64,000 nt of DNA from Candidatus Krumholzibacteriia bacterium (GCA_029865265.1 JAOUHG010000005.1:91880-155879), one strand, 5' to 3'; positions 8,297 through 16,409 are shown, numbered from the stretch's first letter. Numbers and translations: made by a program. The notes: generated by a model not told the origin, from the sequence alone.

Positions 8297-8323
8297 ATAG
8301 GGGTGTCCGGCCGGGCCCGTCAA
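8294..8323 (-). promoter_or_regulatory. Sigma-70 type promoter of the RHH-sat-cysC-AP operon
   Basis: Read on the minus strand: TTGACG at 8323-8318, an 18-nt spacer, and a perfect TATAAT at 8299-8294. Transcription should begin near 8287, giving a leader of about 24 nt before the TTG start of the RHH gene. This is the closest match to the bacterial consensus in the window and lies in an AT-rich island. Confidence 0.75.
8305..8314. repeat. Third copy of GTCCGGCCGG, inside the promoter spacer
   Basis: Exact copy of the element found twice at 8016-8039. It lies between the -35 and -10 boxes of the minus-strand operon promoter, a typical position for a repressor site. Confidence 0.5.
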
Positions 8324-8352
8324 GCCCCCACGGCCTGGAACGCCGCAGAGTC

Positions 8353-9342
8353 ATGAAGAAAGCCCTCAGCATCCTGATGCCCCTGGTCGGCCTCTCGATC
8401 TTTGCCTGGATCGTGCTCCGCACCGGGCCCGACCGCATTCTTGCCATACTCGCCGCCATGGACCGGGGGATGCTGGTCTGGGCCCCGCTCCTCATCGCGT
8501 CCATCGCGGTGGCGCGTGGCCTGCGCTGGTGGTACGTGATGCGCTGCGTGGGGATCGACTACGGTATCCGGCGCAGCACGGCGGTATGGATGATCGGCTT
8601 CTTCGGTTCGGCGGTGACACCTGCCAAGGCGGGGGACGCCATCCGGGCCGTCTATGTGCGCAACGACACCGGCCGCAGCATGGGCGAGGCCCTCCTGACC
8701 GTCTTCGTGGACCGGCTGTGGGATCTCGGATTCATCCTGATGGCCGGCATCGTGAGCGCGGTCATCTTCTCCCGGCGGTACATCGCGATCCCGTCGGCGC
8801 CGCTTCTGCTGGCGGGCGTGGTGCTGATCGCTGTGGCGGCGATCGTCATGACGCGGCGCAACGTGGTGCGCGCGGTTCTCAAGCCCCTGTTCGCGTTGCT
8901 GGTTCCCGAGCGCCAACGCGAGGGGCTCTCCGCGAACTTCCACACCTTCTATGACGCGTTGCGCGTCTACGGGTCCGACCGGCGGCGCGCGCTCGCCATG
9001 GCCGGGCTGACACTGCTGGGCTGGACGCTGATCTTCCTCCTGGGTGTCTACGTGGCGTGCCTGCTGCGCATTCCGGTGGATCCCGCCTACATCGTATTGA
9101 TCATGCCCATCGTAACGCTGGTGGAACTGATCCCGTTCTCGGTTTCGGGACTGGGGACGCGCGACGCGACCGTGATGTACTTCTTCTCGGCGGTGGGTAT
9201 CGGCAGCGCGGAGGCGGTTGGCTTTTCCATCTCGTACGTGTTGCTCGGCACGTATCTGACCGCGCTGACCGGGTTCGCCCTCTGGCTTCGCTCGCCGATC
9301 CGCTGGCAACAGGCCGGTGAGCCGGCAGGCGGTGCCTCGTGA
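8353..9342 (+). CDS. Flippase-like integral membrane protein (LPG synthase TM family)
   Basis: 329 residues from the ATG at 8353. Seven to eight hydrophobic segments span the protein. The pattern GFFGSAVTPAKAGDAIRAVYVRN, then VFVDRLWDLGFI and PFSVSGLGTRDA, is diagnostic of the UPF0104/lysylphosphatidylglycerol synthase transmembrane family. Members lacking the C-terminal aminoacyltransferase domain, as here, are thought to move lipids or to be associated with glycolipid synthesis; the exact substrate is unknown. It is divergently oriented from the sulfate/AP operon, with about 90 nt between the starts, and its stop overlaps the start of the tRNA nucleotidyltransferase gene (GTGA). Confidence 0.9.
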   Translation: MKKALSILMPLVGLSIFAWIVLRTGPDRILAILAAMDRGMLVWAPLLIASIAVARGLRWWYVMRCVGIDYGIRRSTAVWMIGFFGSAVTPAKAGDAIRAVYVRNDTGRSMGEALLTVFVDRLWDLGFILMAGIVSAVIFSRRYIAIPSAPLLLAGVVLIAVAAIVMTRRNVVRAVLKPLFALLVPERQREGLSANFHTFYDALRVYGSDRRRALAMAGLTLLGWTLIFLLGVYVACLLRIPVDPAYIVLIMPIVTLVELIPFSVSGLGTRDATVMYFFSAVGIGSAEAVGFSISYVLLGTYLTALTGFALWLRSPIRWQQAGEPAGGAS

Positions 9343-10715
9343 CCCCTGCCAGCTGGCAGGATGAAATCATCCAGCGCGGGGAGCTATACCGCGTCGGGGG
9401 CTCGGTGCGTGACAAGCTGCTGGGGCTCCCGGATACACACGAGACCGACTTTCTCGTGCGTGGCCTTCCCCCCGCGGAACTGGAGGCTCTGCTGTCCCGC
9501 CACGGCCGCGTGGTGCTGGTGGGCAAGGCGTTCGGCGTCTACAAGTTCTCTCCCGCCGGCTCGCCGTGGACCATCGACATCGCCTATCCGCGACTGGAAA
9601 CCTCCACCGGTGTGGGGCACCGCGACTTCGAGGTGCGCTGGGACTGGAATCTTCCGGTGGAGGACGACCTCGGGCGCCGCGATTTCACCATCAACGCCAT
9701 CGCCGAGCGCGTTCCCGAGGGAACGCGTTTCGATCCGTGCGGCGGTGAGCGCGACCTTCGCGACGGCGTGCTGCGCGCCATCTTTCCGCGTGCCTTCGAG
9801 GAGGACCCGTTGCGCATCCTGCGCGGCGCCCGTTTTCTGGCGCGCTTCGCCCTGCGCGTGGACGCCGGGACGCTCGACTTGATGCGGCGCGCGGCGCCGC
9901 TGGTCGACACGGTGAGTCCGGAGCGTGTGCAGGACGAGTTCAGCAAGACGCTCACGCAGTGCGAGCGTCCTGCCGCCGCCTTCGAGCTGTTGCGCACCAC
10001 CGGCGCGCTGGCCCGGCTGCTGCCGGAACTCGAGCGCTGCGTGGGGGTGACGCAGAACCAGTATCATCCGGACGATGTGTACTGGCATTCGCTCAAGACG
10101 CTGGATGCGGCGGCGCCCGATCTGCTGGTGCGCTGGGCGGCGCTCCTGCACGACACCGGCAAGGTGGATGCACGCCAGGTGGTGCGTGACGAGGACGGAG
10201 AGCGGGTGGTGTTCTACGGCCACGAGGACGTGAGCGCGCGGCTGACTGAAGCGGTGCTCACGCGGTTGCGCTACCCGCACGCGCTGGTCAACGCGTGCCG
10301 TCACCTCGTCCAGGAGCACATGTTTCGCTATTCGCGCTCCTGGAACCCGTCGACGCTGCGGCGATTCATGCGCCGTGTCGGCGTGGCCCACCTGGACGAT
10401 CTGTTCATGCTGCGCGAGGCCGACTGCCGATCGCGCGCGCTGGACGATGAGCTCGCTGCACTGGACGACCTGCGCGCGCGCGTCGCGGCGGAACTCGCCG
10501 CCGCGGCAACACTGGGCGTGGGCGACCTGGACGTGAACGGGGACGATGTGATGCACGTTCTGGGGATCGGGCCGGGGCCGCGGGTGCGCGCGGTGCTGGA
10601 GGAACTGCTGGAACGGGTGACCGACGACCCGGCGCTGAACGAGCGCGAGCGGCTGCTCGGCGAGATCAAGGCTGTCGGGGCCAACGAACCGGGAAGTGGC
10701 AACGGGGGGAAATAA
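9339..10715 (+). CDS. cca: CCA-adding / poly(A) polymerase family tRNA nucleotidyltransferase with HD domain
   Basis: 458 residues, GTG start overlapping the preceding stop. Class II nucleotidyltransferase: GGSVRDKLLGLP near residue 20, the second motif RRDFTINAIAER and EEDPLRILRGARF for tRNA/NTP binding. A C-terminal HD phosphohydrolase domain follows, with LLHDTGK and a GHED histidine. It adds or repairs the 3' CCA end of tRNAs. The canonical DxD metal pair after the GG-RD motif reads ETD here (HETDFLVRG), so the first carboxylate is Glu, a substitution worth checking. Both tRNA genes in the window already encode CCA, so the enzyme is probably mainly for repair. Confidence 0.94.
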   Translation: MTPASWQDEIIQRGELYRVGGSVRDKLLGLPDTHETDFLVRGLPPAELEALLSRHGRVVLVGKAFGVYKFSPAGSPWTIDIAYPRLETSTGVGHRDFEVRWDWNLPVEDDLGRRDFTINAIAERVPEGTRFDPCGGERDLRDGVLRAIFPRAFEEDPLRILRGARFLARFALRVDAGTLDLMRRAAPLVDTVSPERVQDEFSKTLTQCERPAAAFELLRTTGALARLLPELERCVGVTQNQYHPDDVYWHSLKTLDAAAPDLLVRWAALLHDTGKVDARQVVRDEDGERVVFYGHEDVSARLTEAVLTRLRYPHALVNACRHLVQEHMFRYSRSWNPSTLRRFMRRVGVAHLDDLFMLREADCRSRALDDELAALDDLRARVAAELAAAATLGVGDLDVNGDDVMHVLGIGPGPRVRAVLEELLERVTDDPALNERERLLGEIKAVGANEPGSGNGGK

Positions 10716-10848
10716 AAATGCAGAAAGCCAGCGTAAGGGGTGTCAGGGGTATCCTTTTTGGCAGGTGGTGAGGAATGAACCTCTTACCAACAAAAAAGGT
10801 CGAGTAGGTACTGGGGCAAGAATCGTCCTTACGCTAGGCTTCCTGCAC
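10714..10848 (-). ncRNA. Novel structured small RNA, stem-bubble-stem (6S-like shape)
   Basis: About 135 nt on the minus strand. A 19-bp closing stem joins GCAGGAAGCCTAGCGTAAGG (10846-10827) and CCTTACGCTGGCTTTCTGC (10738-10720) with one bulge. Inside is a large asymmetric bubble, then CCTTTTTTG/CAAAAAGG and a terminal GGTGAGG/CCTCTTACC hairpin. The closing stem is followed by ATTTTTATTT, a terminator-like tail that overlaps the cca stop codon. A promoter with a perfect -35 box starts it at the first base of the stem. The shape recalls 6S RNA, but the length is short and a second 6S candidate sits beside zapA. It lacks the signatures of SRP RNA, tmRNA and RNase P RNA. Confidence 0.65.
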
Positions 10849-10853
10849 TGAGG

Positions 10854-10882
10854 AAGTTACCCCCGCCGAAATACCTTGTCAA
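10854..10882 (-). promoter_or_regulatory. Promoter of the small RNA
   Basis: Minus strand TTGACA (10882-10877), 17-nt spacer, TAACTT (10859-10854). The predicted start at 10846-10848 coincides with the 5' base of the RNA closing stem. The -35 box is perfect and the -10 box is poor (3 of 6). Confidence 0.6.
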
Positions 10883-10904
10883 CCTTTTTGTTTCGTGTCA
10901 GTTA

Positions 10905-11249
10905 ATGACCCGGGACCGGTCACTGAACATGGAAAACTCCCGATTCCTCGCCATTCTCAACCGGGCCGCCCGCAAGAGCGGGCTCGACCTGTCCGGGCCC
11001 GCCTCGGCCTCCGATCCGGCGGTGGTGGCGGCCTGGGCCGTCTTCCTGCGTGAGTGTGTCGACCGGGGGGTCTCGATCGCGGACCCGCGGTGGCGCTCGC
11101 TCGAGATTCGTTCACCGGCCGGTACCCCCACCCTCGCTCTCAACCGGGACTCGGCCGAGCCGGAGGGCGAGGATGAGACCGACTTCACACTGGGCCTGTC
11201 ACTCCTCGTCTCCATGCTCGGCAGGAACCCCGACAAGGAAGACCGCTGA
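10905..11249 (+). CDS. Small acidic hypothetical protein
   Basis: Up to 114 residues (ATG at 10905; a second ATG at 10929 gives 106). Neither start has a good ribosome-binding site. The translation has ordinary amino-acid composition: a possible helical N-terminal half (MENSRFLAILNRAARKSG) and an acidic PEGEDETDF stretch before a hydrophobic GLSLLVSML segment. I recognise no family. It lies between the small RNA and dnaK, divergent from the RNA promoter. It could be a genuine lineage-specific gene or a chance open frame. Confidence 0.45.
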   Translation: MTRDRSLNMENSRFLAILNRAARKSGLDLSGPASASDPAVVAAWAVFLRECVDRGVSIADPRWRSLEIRSPAGTPTLALNRDSAEPEGEDETDFTLGLSLLVSMLGRNPDKEDR

Positions 11250-11307
11250 TACGTCAGAGATGCTGCCATTATGGCGTGGCAACGGGGCTGCGCTCCTGGG
11301 GCGGGAG

Positions 11308-11337
11308 TGGACGAAATTCCATAACATGCTGTATTAT
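11308..11337 (+). promoter_or_regulatory. Candidate dnaK promoter
   Basis: TGGACG at 11308-11313, 18-nt spacer, TATTAT at 11332-11337 in a local AT-rich island, giving a leader of about 110 nt before dnaK. No CIRCE element (the HrcA operator) is visible in the leader. Confidence 0.4.
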
Positions 11338-11455
11338 TGTGGCTTACGACTTCCGCCGCGAATGGCACGGGGGTTGTATAGGGAAGGGTGGGTGAAGCGG
11401 CGGCGGTTGCCGGGGCGCGGAGAATGATCATCACATGAGGAAAGGAATCTGAAGA

Positions 11456-13384
11456 ATGGGAAAGACAATCGGAATCGACCTGGGAACGACCAACTCGTGC
11501 GTCGCCATCATCGAGGGCGACGAGCCCCGCGTCATCCCCAACCCCGACGGGGCTCGCACGACGCCTTCGGTCGTGGCGATCACCAAGGATGGTGAGCGCC
11601 TGGTCGGTCAGTTGGCCAAGCGCCAGGCGGTTACCAACCCGGAGAACACCGTGTTCTCGATCAAGCGCTTCATGGGACGCAAGTTCAGCGAGGTGAGCAG
11701 CGAGAAGCGCATCATTCCTTATAAGGTCACCGAGGCCAACGGGGGCGGTGTGTCGGTGGAGATCGGGGGGCAGAAGTACTCGCCGCCGGAGATTTCGGCA
11801 ATGGTCCTGCAGTACCTGAAGAATGCGGCCGAAGCCTATCTGGGCGAGCCGGTTACCGACGCGGTGATCACCGTGCCGGCGTACTTCAACGACAGCCAGC
11901 GCCAGGCCACCAAGGACGCGGGTAAGATCGCCGGTCTCAACGTGAAGCGCATCATCAACGAGCCCACGGCGGCTTCGCTGGCCTACGGCCTCGACAAGAA
12001 GAAGGACGAGACGGTGGTCGTGTACGACCTCGGCGGCGGCACGTTCGACGTTTCGGTGCTCGACATCGGCGAAGGTGTGTTCGAGGTGAAGGCCACCAAC
12101 GGCGACACCCACCTGGGAGGCGACGACTTCGACCACCGGATCATCGAGTGGCTGGTGGCGGAATTCAAGCGCGAGCAGGGGATCGATCTGTCGAAGGATC
12201 CCATCGCCGTGCAGCGTCTGCGCGAAGCGGCGGAGCGCGCCAAGTGCGAGCTGTCCAGTTCCATGCAGACGGAAATCAACCTGCCGTTCATTACCGCGGA
12301 CGCGTCCGGTCCCAAGCACATGAACGTGAAGCTGACGCGCGCCAAGCTCGAGCAGCTGATCGAAGACCTCGTGCAGCGGACGGTGGAGCCGTGCAAGAAG
12401 GCGCTCGCGGACGCCGGGCTCAAGCCCGGGGACATCGACGAGGTCATCCTGGTCGGTGGTTCCACGCGCATACCGATGGTGCAACAGCGGGTGAAGGAAC
12501 TGTTCGGCAGGGAGCCGCACAAGGGAATCAACCCCGACGAGGTGGTTGCCATTGGCGCCGCCATCCAGGCCGGTGTGCTGGGGGGCGACGTGCGCGACGT
12601 GCTCCTGCTGGACGTGACGCCGCTGTCGCTCGGCATCGAGACGCTGGGCGGGGTCATGACCCGCCTCATCGACCGCAACACCACCATCCCGACGCGCAAG
12701 AGCGAGGTTTTCTCGACCGCGGCGGACGGACAGACGGCGGTGGACATCCATGTTCTGCAGGGTGAGCGCGAGATGGCAATGGACAACAAGACCATCGGAC
12801 GCTTCCAGCTGGCGGGGATCCCGCCGGCGCCGCGCGGCATGCCGCAGATCGAGGTGACCTTCGACATCGACGCTGACGGCATTCTCCACGTCGCGGCCAG
12901 GGACAAGGCCACCGGCAAGGAGCAGAAGATCGTCATCAAGGCGTCGAGCGGGCTGAGCGAGTCCGAGATCGAACGCATGGTGAAGGACGCGGACCGGTTC
13001 AAGGACGACGACAAGCGCAAGCGCGAGGAGATCGACGTCCGCAACTCCGCCGACGCCCTGGTCTACCAGACCGAGAAGCAGGTGAAGGAGTACAAGGACA
13101 AGATCGACGCGGCGGACGCGAGCCGACTGGAAGGCGATCTGGAGTCGGTGCGGGTTGCGCTCAAGGGCACCAACACCGCCGACATCAAGTCGGCGACCGA
13201 GCGGCTCAACGCCACCTGGCAGGAGGTGGCGCAGAAGATGTACCAGCAGGCCTCCGCCACCCAGGCGGGTGCAGCGGGTGCCGGGGCCGAAGCGGGCGGC
13301 GGGGAGCCGTCCTCGGACGCTCAGGGACCCGACGGTGTGGCGGACGCGGAGTACGAGGTGCTCGACGGCGACAAGAACGCGTAA
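11456..13384 (+). CDS. dnaK: Hsp70 chaperone DnaK
   Basis: 642 residues, normal for DnaK. ATPase domain motifs: [10 protein letters not shown] at residues 5-14, [33 protein letters not shown] and [14 protein letters not shown]. The substrate-binding domain contains [20 protein letters not shown], and the lid ends in an Ala/Gly-rich stretch and [11 protein letters not shown], close to the usual acidic tail. It folds nascent and stressed proteins with DnaJ and GrpE, neither of which is adjacent. It has its own promoter candidate and a strong terminator right after it, so it is probably monocistronic. The start has a GGAAAGGA sequence upstream. Confidence 0.99.
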   Translation: MGKTIGIDLGTTNSCVAIIEGDEPRVIPNPDGARTTPSVVAITKDGERLVGQLAKRQAVTNPENTVFSIKRFMGRKFSEVSSEKRIIPYKVTEANGGGVSVEIGGQKYSPPEISAMVLQYLKNAAEAYLGEPVTDAVITVPAYFNDSQRQATKDAGKIAGLNVKRIINEPTAASLAYGLDKKKDETVVVYDLGGGTFDVSVLDIGEGVFEVKATNGDTHLGGDDFDHRIIEWLVAEFKREQGIDLSKDPIAVQRLREAAERAKCELSSSMQTEINLPFITADASGPKHMNVKLTRAKLEQLIEDLVQRTVEPCKKALADAGLKPGDIDEVILVGGSTRIPMVQQRVKELFGREPHKGINPDEVVAIGAAIQAGVLGGDVRDVLLLDVTPLSLGIETLGGVMTRLIDRNTTIPTRKSEVFSTAADGQTAVDIHVLQGEREMAMDNKTIGRFQLAGIPPAPRGMPQIEVTFDIDADGILHVAARDKATGKEQKIVIKASSGLSESEIERMVKDADRFKDDDKRKREEIDVRNSADALVYQTEKQVKEYKDKIDAADASRLEGDLESVRVALKGTNTADIKSATERLNATWQEVAQKMYQQASATQAGAAGAGAEAGGGEPSSDAQGPDGVADAEYEVLDGDKNA

Positions 13385-13408
13385 CGCGCCCGAGGATTGC
13401 GGAGACGA

Positions 13409-13437
13409 GGCGGCCGGGTGTCCCCCGGCCGCCTTTT
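13409..13437 (+). terminator. Rho-independent terminator of dnaK
   Basis: A perfect 10-bp stem, GGCGGCCGGG / CCCGGCCGCC, with a 5-nt loop (13419-13423), followed by TTTT, 24 nt after the dnaK stop. Confidence 0.85.
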
Positions 13438-13440
13438 CGC

Positions 13441-13469
13441 TTGACCGCGCCCATGCCGGGAAGTAGGCT
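13441..13469 (+). promoter_or_regulatory. Promoter of tRNA-Val, possibly also thrS
   Basis: TTGACC (13441-13446), 17-nt spacer, TAGGCT (13464-13469); start expected near 13476, 24 nt before the tRNA. The same -10 form, TAGGCT, occurs in the promoter candidate at 32298-32326. Confidence 0.5.
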
Positions 13470-13499
13470 CTTCCGACTCTCGCTAAGATCAAACGATTC

Positions 13500-13576
13500 G
13501 GGCGATTAGCTCAGTTGGTTAGAGCGCCTGCTCGACACGCAGGAGGTCAGTGGTTCGAGTCCACTATCGCCCACCA
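13500..13576 (+). tRNA. tRNA-Val (anticodon GAC)
   Basis: Complete cloverleaf: acceptor GGGCGAT / ATCGCCC, D arm GCTC-GAGC, anticodon stem CCTGC / GCAGG, T arm AGTGG-TTCGAGT-CCACT, discriminator A73 and encoded CCA. The 7-nt anticodon loop is TCGACAC, so the anticodon is GAC (Val). Position 33, almost always U, is C here. Reading the loop one base earlier would give CGA (Ser), but the short variable arm AGGTC and A73 rule out a serine tRNA. Confidence 0.93.
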
Positions 13577-13639
13577 CTTCAGGCCGGGGCCCAGGCCCCA
13601 CGGAATCGGTACCGGGAACCCGCACGACAGGAAACGACC

Positions 13640-15562
13640 ATGGTTCGCGTGACTCTGCCCAACGGGTCGACACAATCCTTTGACGCCGCCGAAGTTCCGG
13701 TGGCGGACGTCATGCAGACGCTCGACGATCGCGCGCGCGGCGGTGTGGTGGGCGTGCTGTTCGGCGGCCAGTTGCGCGACATGTATCAGTCGATCACTGG
13801 TGAGGGGACGCTGCGCACACTGCGCGACTCCGACGAGCAGAGCCTGTACCTGTTGCGGCATACCGCGTCGCACGTGCTGGCGCACGCCGTCATGGAGTTG
13901 TTCCCGGACGCGAAGTTCGCCATCGGCCCTCCCATCGACAACGGGTTCTACTATGACTTCGAGGTGGAGAAGCCGTTCACGCCCGAGGACCTGGAACGCA
14001 TCGAGAAACGCATGAATGAGCTGCTCAAGGAGAAGCTTGAAATCTCCCGCGAGGACTGGGACAAGGCGCGTGCGCGCGAACACTTCGGAAAACTCGGACA
14101 GCGCTACAAGCTCGAACTCATCGACGACATCCCCGGTGAGTCGGTCTCCATTTATACCGTGGGCCGTTTCGTGGACCTGTGCGGGGGACCACACATCGAC
14201 TCCACCAAGCGCATCCGTTACGTGAAGGTGCTTTCCACCGCGGGTGCCTACTGGCGCGGCGACTCCAACAAGACCATGCTGCAGCGCATCTACGCGACCG
14301 CCTTCTTCAAGAAGAGCGAACTGGAGGGATACCTCAAGCAGCTCGAAGAGGCGGAGAAGCGCGACCATCGCCGCCTGGGCAAGGCGTTGGATCTGTTCGA
14401 AATCAAGGAAGAGGCGGGCGGCGGGCTGGTGTTCTGGCACCCGCACGGTGCGGTGGTGCGCGAGGTCATGGAGCAGTACCTCAAGGCGGAATACCGCAAG
14501 CGCGGATACGATCTCGTGTGCACGCCCCATATCGCCAAGTCGGATCTGTGGGCCAAGTCCGGACACCTCACCTACTACCGCGAGAACATGTACACCATGG
14601 ACGTGGACGGCCAGGAGTACGTGGTCAAGCCGATGAACTGCCCGGGCCACATCCTGGTGTACAAGCGCAAGCTGCACAGCTTCCGGGAACTGCCGGTGCG
14701 CATCGCCGAGATGGGCACCGTGTACCGGCATGAGTTGTCGGGTGCGCTGCACGGGCTGCTGCGTGTGCGAGGCTTCACCCAGGACGACGGCCACATCTTC
14801 TGCACGCCGGAGCAGCTGCCCGGCGAGGTGGACGCGACCATCGATTTCGCGCTTACCGTGCTGGGGCGCTTCGGCTTCGACCGGTTCAACGTCGAATTGA
14901 GCGTCCGCGACCCCAACAACCCATCGAAGTACGCCGGCACCGACGACGAATGGGCCATGGCGGAGTCGGCGCTCGAGGAGGCGGTGCAGCGCCGCGGCCT
15001 GCCCTACAAGCGCATGGAGGGGGAGGCGGTCTTCTACGGCCCAAAGATCGACATCAAGGTGATCGACGCCATCGGGCGTCCGTGGCAGCTTTCCACCATC
15101 CAGTTCGACTTCAACCTGCCGCGCCGGCTGGACGTGACCTATGTGGCCAGCGGGGGCGAGCGCAAGTTCGTGTTCATGGTGCACCGGGCGCTGTTCGGCT
15201 CCATCGAGCGTTTCATGGGCATTCTCACCGAACACTACGCGGGGGCCTTCCCGCTGTGGCTGGCGCCGGTGCAGGTGGTGGTACTGCCCATCACCGCGGA
15301 CGCGGTCCCATACGCGGAGAAGGTGCGTGCCGCCCTGCGCGAGGCGGGTGTGCGGGCGGGCATGGACGCCCGCGACGAGAAGATCGGCTACCGCATCCGC
15401 GAAGCCGAGGTCCAGAAGGTGCCCTACATGGCGGTGGTGGGGATGCGGGAGGCGGAGGCCGGGGTGGTCGCGGTGCGCGCCCACGGCCGGGGGGACCAGG
15501 GGCAGAAAGCGCTGGCGGCCTTCGTTGAGGAAATCGTTGACGAGGCGAATCCGGACCGGTAG
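13640..15562 (+). CDS. thrS: Threonyl-tRNA synthetase
   Basis: 640 residues from the ATG at 13640 with AGGAA seven bases upstream; longer readings of the frame start inside the tRNA. Domains in order: TGS (residues 1-60), editing domain with HTASHVLAHAV (HxxxH) and DLCGGPH, class II catalytic core with MNCPGHILVYK, RHELSGALHGLLRVRGFTQDD and the zinc-ligand Cys/His set, then the HGTP anticodon-binding domain (PVQVVVLPI). It charges tRNA-Thr and hydrolyses Ser-tRNA-Thr. It heads the conserved thrS-infC-rpmI-rplT-pheS-pheT cluster. Confidence 0.99.
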   Translation: MVRVTLPNGSTQSFDAAEVPVADVMQTLDDRARGGVVGVLFGGQLRDMYQSITGEGTLRTLRDSDEQSLYLLRHTASHVLAHAVMELFPDAKFAIGPPIDNGFYYDFEVEKPFTPEDLERIEKRMNELLKEKLEISREDWDKARAREHFGKLGQRYKLELIDDIPGESVSIYTVGRFVDLCGGPHIDSTKRIRYVKVLSTAGAYWRGDSNKTMLQRIYATAFFKKSELEGYLKQLEEAEKRDHRRLGKALDLFEIKEEAGGGLVFWHPHGAVVREVMEQYLKAEYRKRGYDLVCTPHIAKSDLWAKSGHLTYYRENMYTMDVDGQEYVVKPMNCPGHILVYKRKLHSFRELPVRIAEMGTVYRHELSGALHGLLRVRGFTQDDGHIFCTPEQLPGEVDATIDFALTVLGRFGFDRFNVELSVRDPNNPSKYAGTDDEWAMAESALEEAVQRRGLPYKRMEGEAVFYGPKIDIKVIDAIGRPWQLSTIQFDFNLPRRLDVTYVASGGERKFVFMVHRALFGSIERFMGILTEHYAGAFPLWLAPVQVVVLPITADAVPYAEKVRAALREAGVRAGMDARDEKIGYRIREAEVQKVPYMAVVGMREAEAGVVAVRAHGRGDQGQKALAAFVEEIVDEANPDR

Positions 15563-15670
15563 TATTCGTCTCCACATAGCCGGGGGCCGCGTGGCCGCCG
15601 GCGCAAGGAAGCAGGGACGGGAGTCCCTCACCTGCCATCCATCATGATGATCGGCCAGGTTCGCATAGAG

Positions 15671-15726
15671 GTCCGCCGCGCGGTTGCGTGGTGGATTCCG
15701 CGGACGCCTGGCGTCCGTTTTTTTTT
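15671..15726 (+). promoter_or_regulatory. Attenuator in the infC leader: terminator with competing antiterminator
   Basis: The terminator hairpin CGGACGC-CTG-GCGTCCG (15701-15717) is followed by nine T residues (15718-15726) only 17 nt before the infC start. An upstream GTCCGC (15671-15676) can pair with GCGGAC (15700-15705), which would consume the left arm of the terminator. The two structures exclude each other, the hallmark of transcription attenuation. In Firmicutes the infC-rpmI-rplT leader is controlled by L20 binding; that the same holds here is inference. Confidence 0.65.
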
Positions 15727-15743
15727 GTAGCGGGAGGCGAACA

Positions 15744-16409
15744 ATCAGCTTCGATCGCAAGAGAGCGCCGCGAATTCGCGCCAACGAACAAATCCGGGTG
15801 CCCGAGATCCGGGTGATAGACGCGGAAGGCAATCAGCTCGGTGTTCTTCCCACCCATCAGGCGTTGCAGCTGGCGCAGGAGCAGGGGCTCGACCTGGTCG
15901 AGATCTCTCCCACGTCACGTCCGCCCGTTTGTCGCATCATGGACTTCGGGAAGTTCAAGTACGAGCAGAGCAAGAAGCAGAAGCAGTCGAAGAGGAAGCA
16001 GCACACGTTCCAGGTCAAAGAGGTCAAGTTCCGGCCCAAGACCGAGGAACACGATTACCAGTTCAAGCGGCGGCACGCGGAAGAGTTTCTGGAGAAGCAC
16101 TTCAAGGTGAAAATCACGGTGATGTTCCGTGGCCGTGAGATGGACCATCGCGAGATGGGTTACAAGATTCTCGATCGGCTGGTGAAGGATCTTGCCCCCG
16201 TGGGAACCGTCGACCGCCAGCCCGAGTTCGAAGGGCGGCTGATGGTGATGTACCTGGCCCCGCACCCGATCAAGCCGGGCCAGCAGAAGAAGAAGGCGGC
16301 CGCACCGGCGCCGCCCAAGCCCGAGGCGAAGCCCGAGCCCAAACCGGAAAAGGAAGAGACGCATGCCCAAGCTGAAGAGCAACCGCGCGGCGATGAAACG
16401 GTTTCGTAA
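15744..16409 (+). CDS. infC: Translation initiation factor IF-3, AUC start codon
   Basis: 221 residues. The true start is very likely the ATC at 15744 with GGGAGG six to seven bases before it. The upstream extension passes through the attenuator hairpin, so it is not coding. Non-AUG starts are a known feature of infC and permit autoregulation, because IF-3 discriminates against them. The N-domain ([39 protein letters not shown]), linker ([17 protein letters not shown]) and C-domain ([12 protein letters not shown]) are standard. A Lys/Pro/Ala/Glu-rich C-terminal extension of about 45 residues goes beyond the usual length of about 180, and its last 47 nt overlap rpmI. Confidence 0.96.
   Translation: MSFDRKRAPRIRANEQIRVPEIRVIDAEGNQLGVLPTHQALQLAQEQGLDLVEISPTSRPPVCRIMDFGKFKYEQSKKQKQSKRKQHTFQVKEVKFRPKTEEHDYQFKRRHAEEFLEKHFKVKITVMFRGREMDHREMGYKILDRLVKDLAPVGTVDRQPEFEGRLMVMYLAPHPIKPGQQKKKAAAPAPPKPEAKPEPKPEKEETHAQAEEQPRGDETVS

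Noticed and set aside
10714..10848. SRP RNA, tmRNA or RNase P RNA as identity of the small RNA
   Set aside because: None of their signature sequences (GGAA-tetraloop domain, tRNA-like end, conserved P RNA regions) is present.
10898..13492. Very long open frame on the minus strand, 864 codons
   Set aside because: It is the antisense of dnaK; long antisense frames are common in high-GC coding sequence, and it has no recognisable domain.
13547..15832. 761-codon minus-strand open frame
   Set aside because: Antisense of thrS and of the infC leader; repetitive His/Arg/Val-rich composition.
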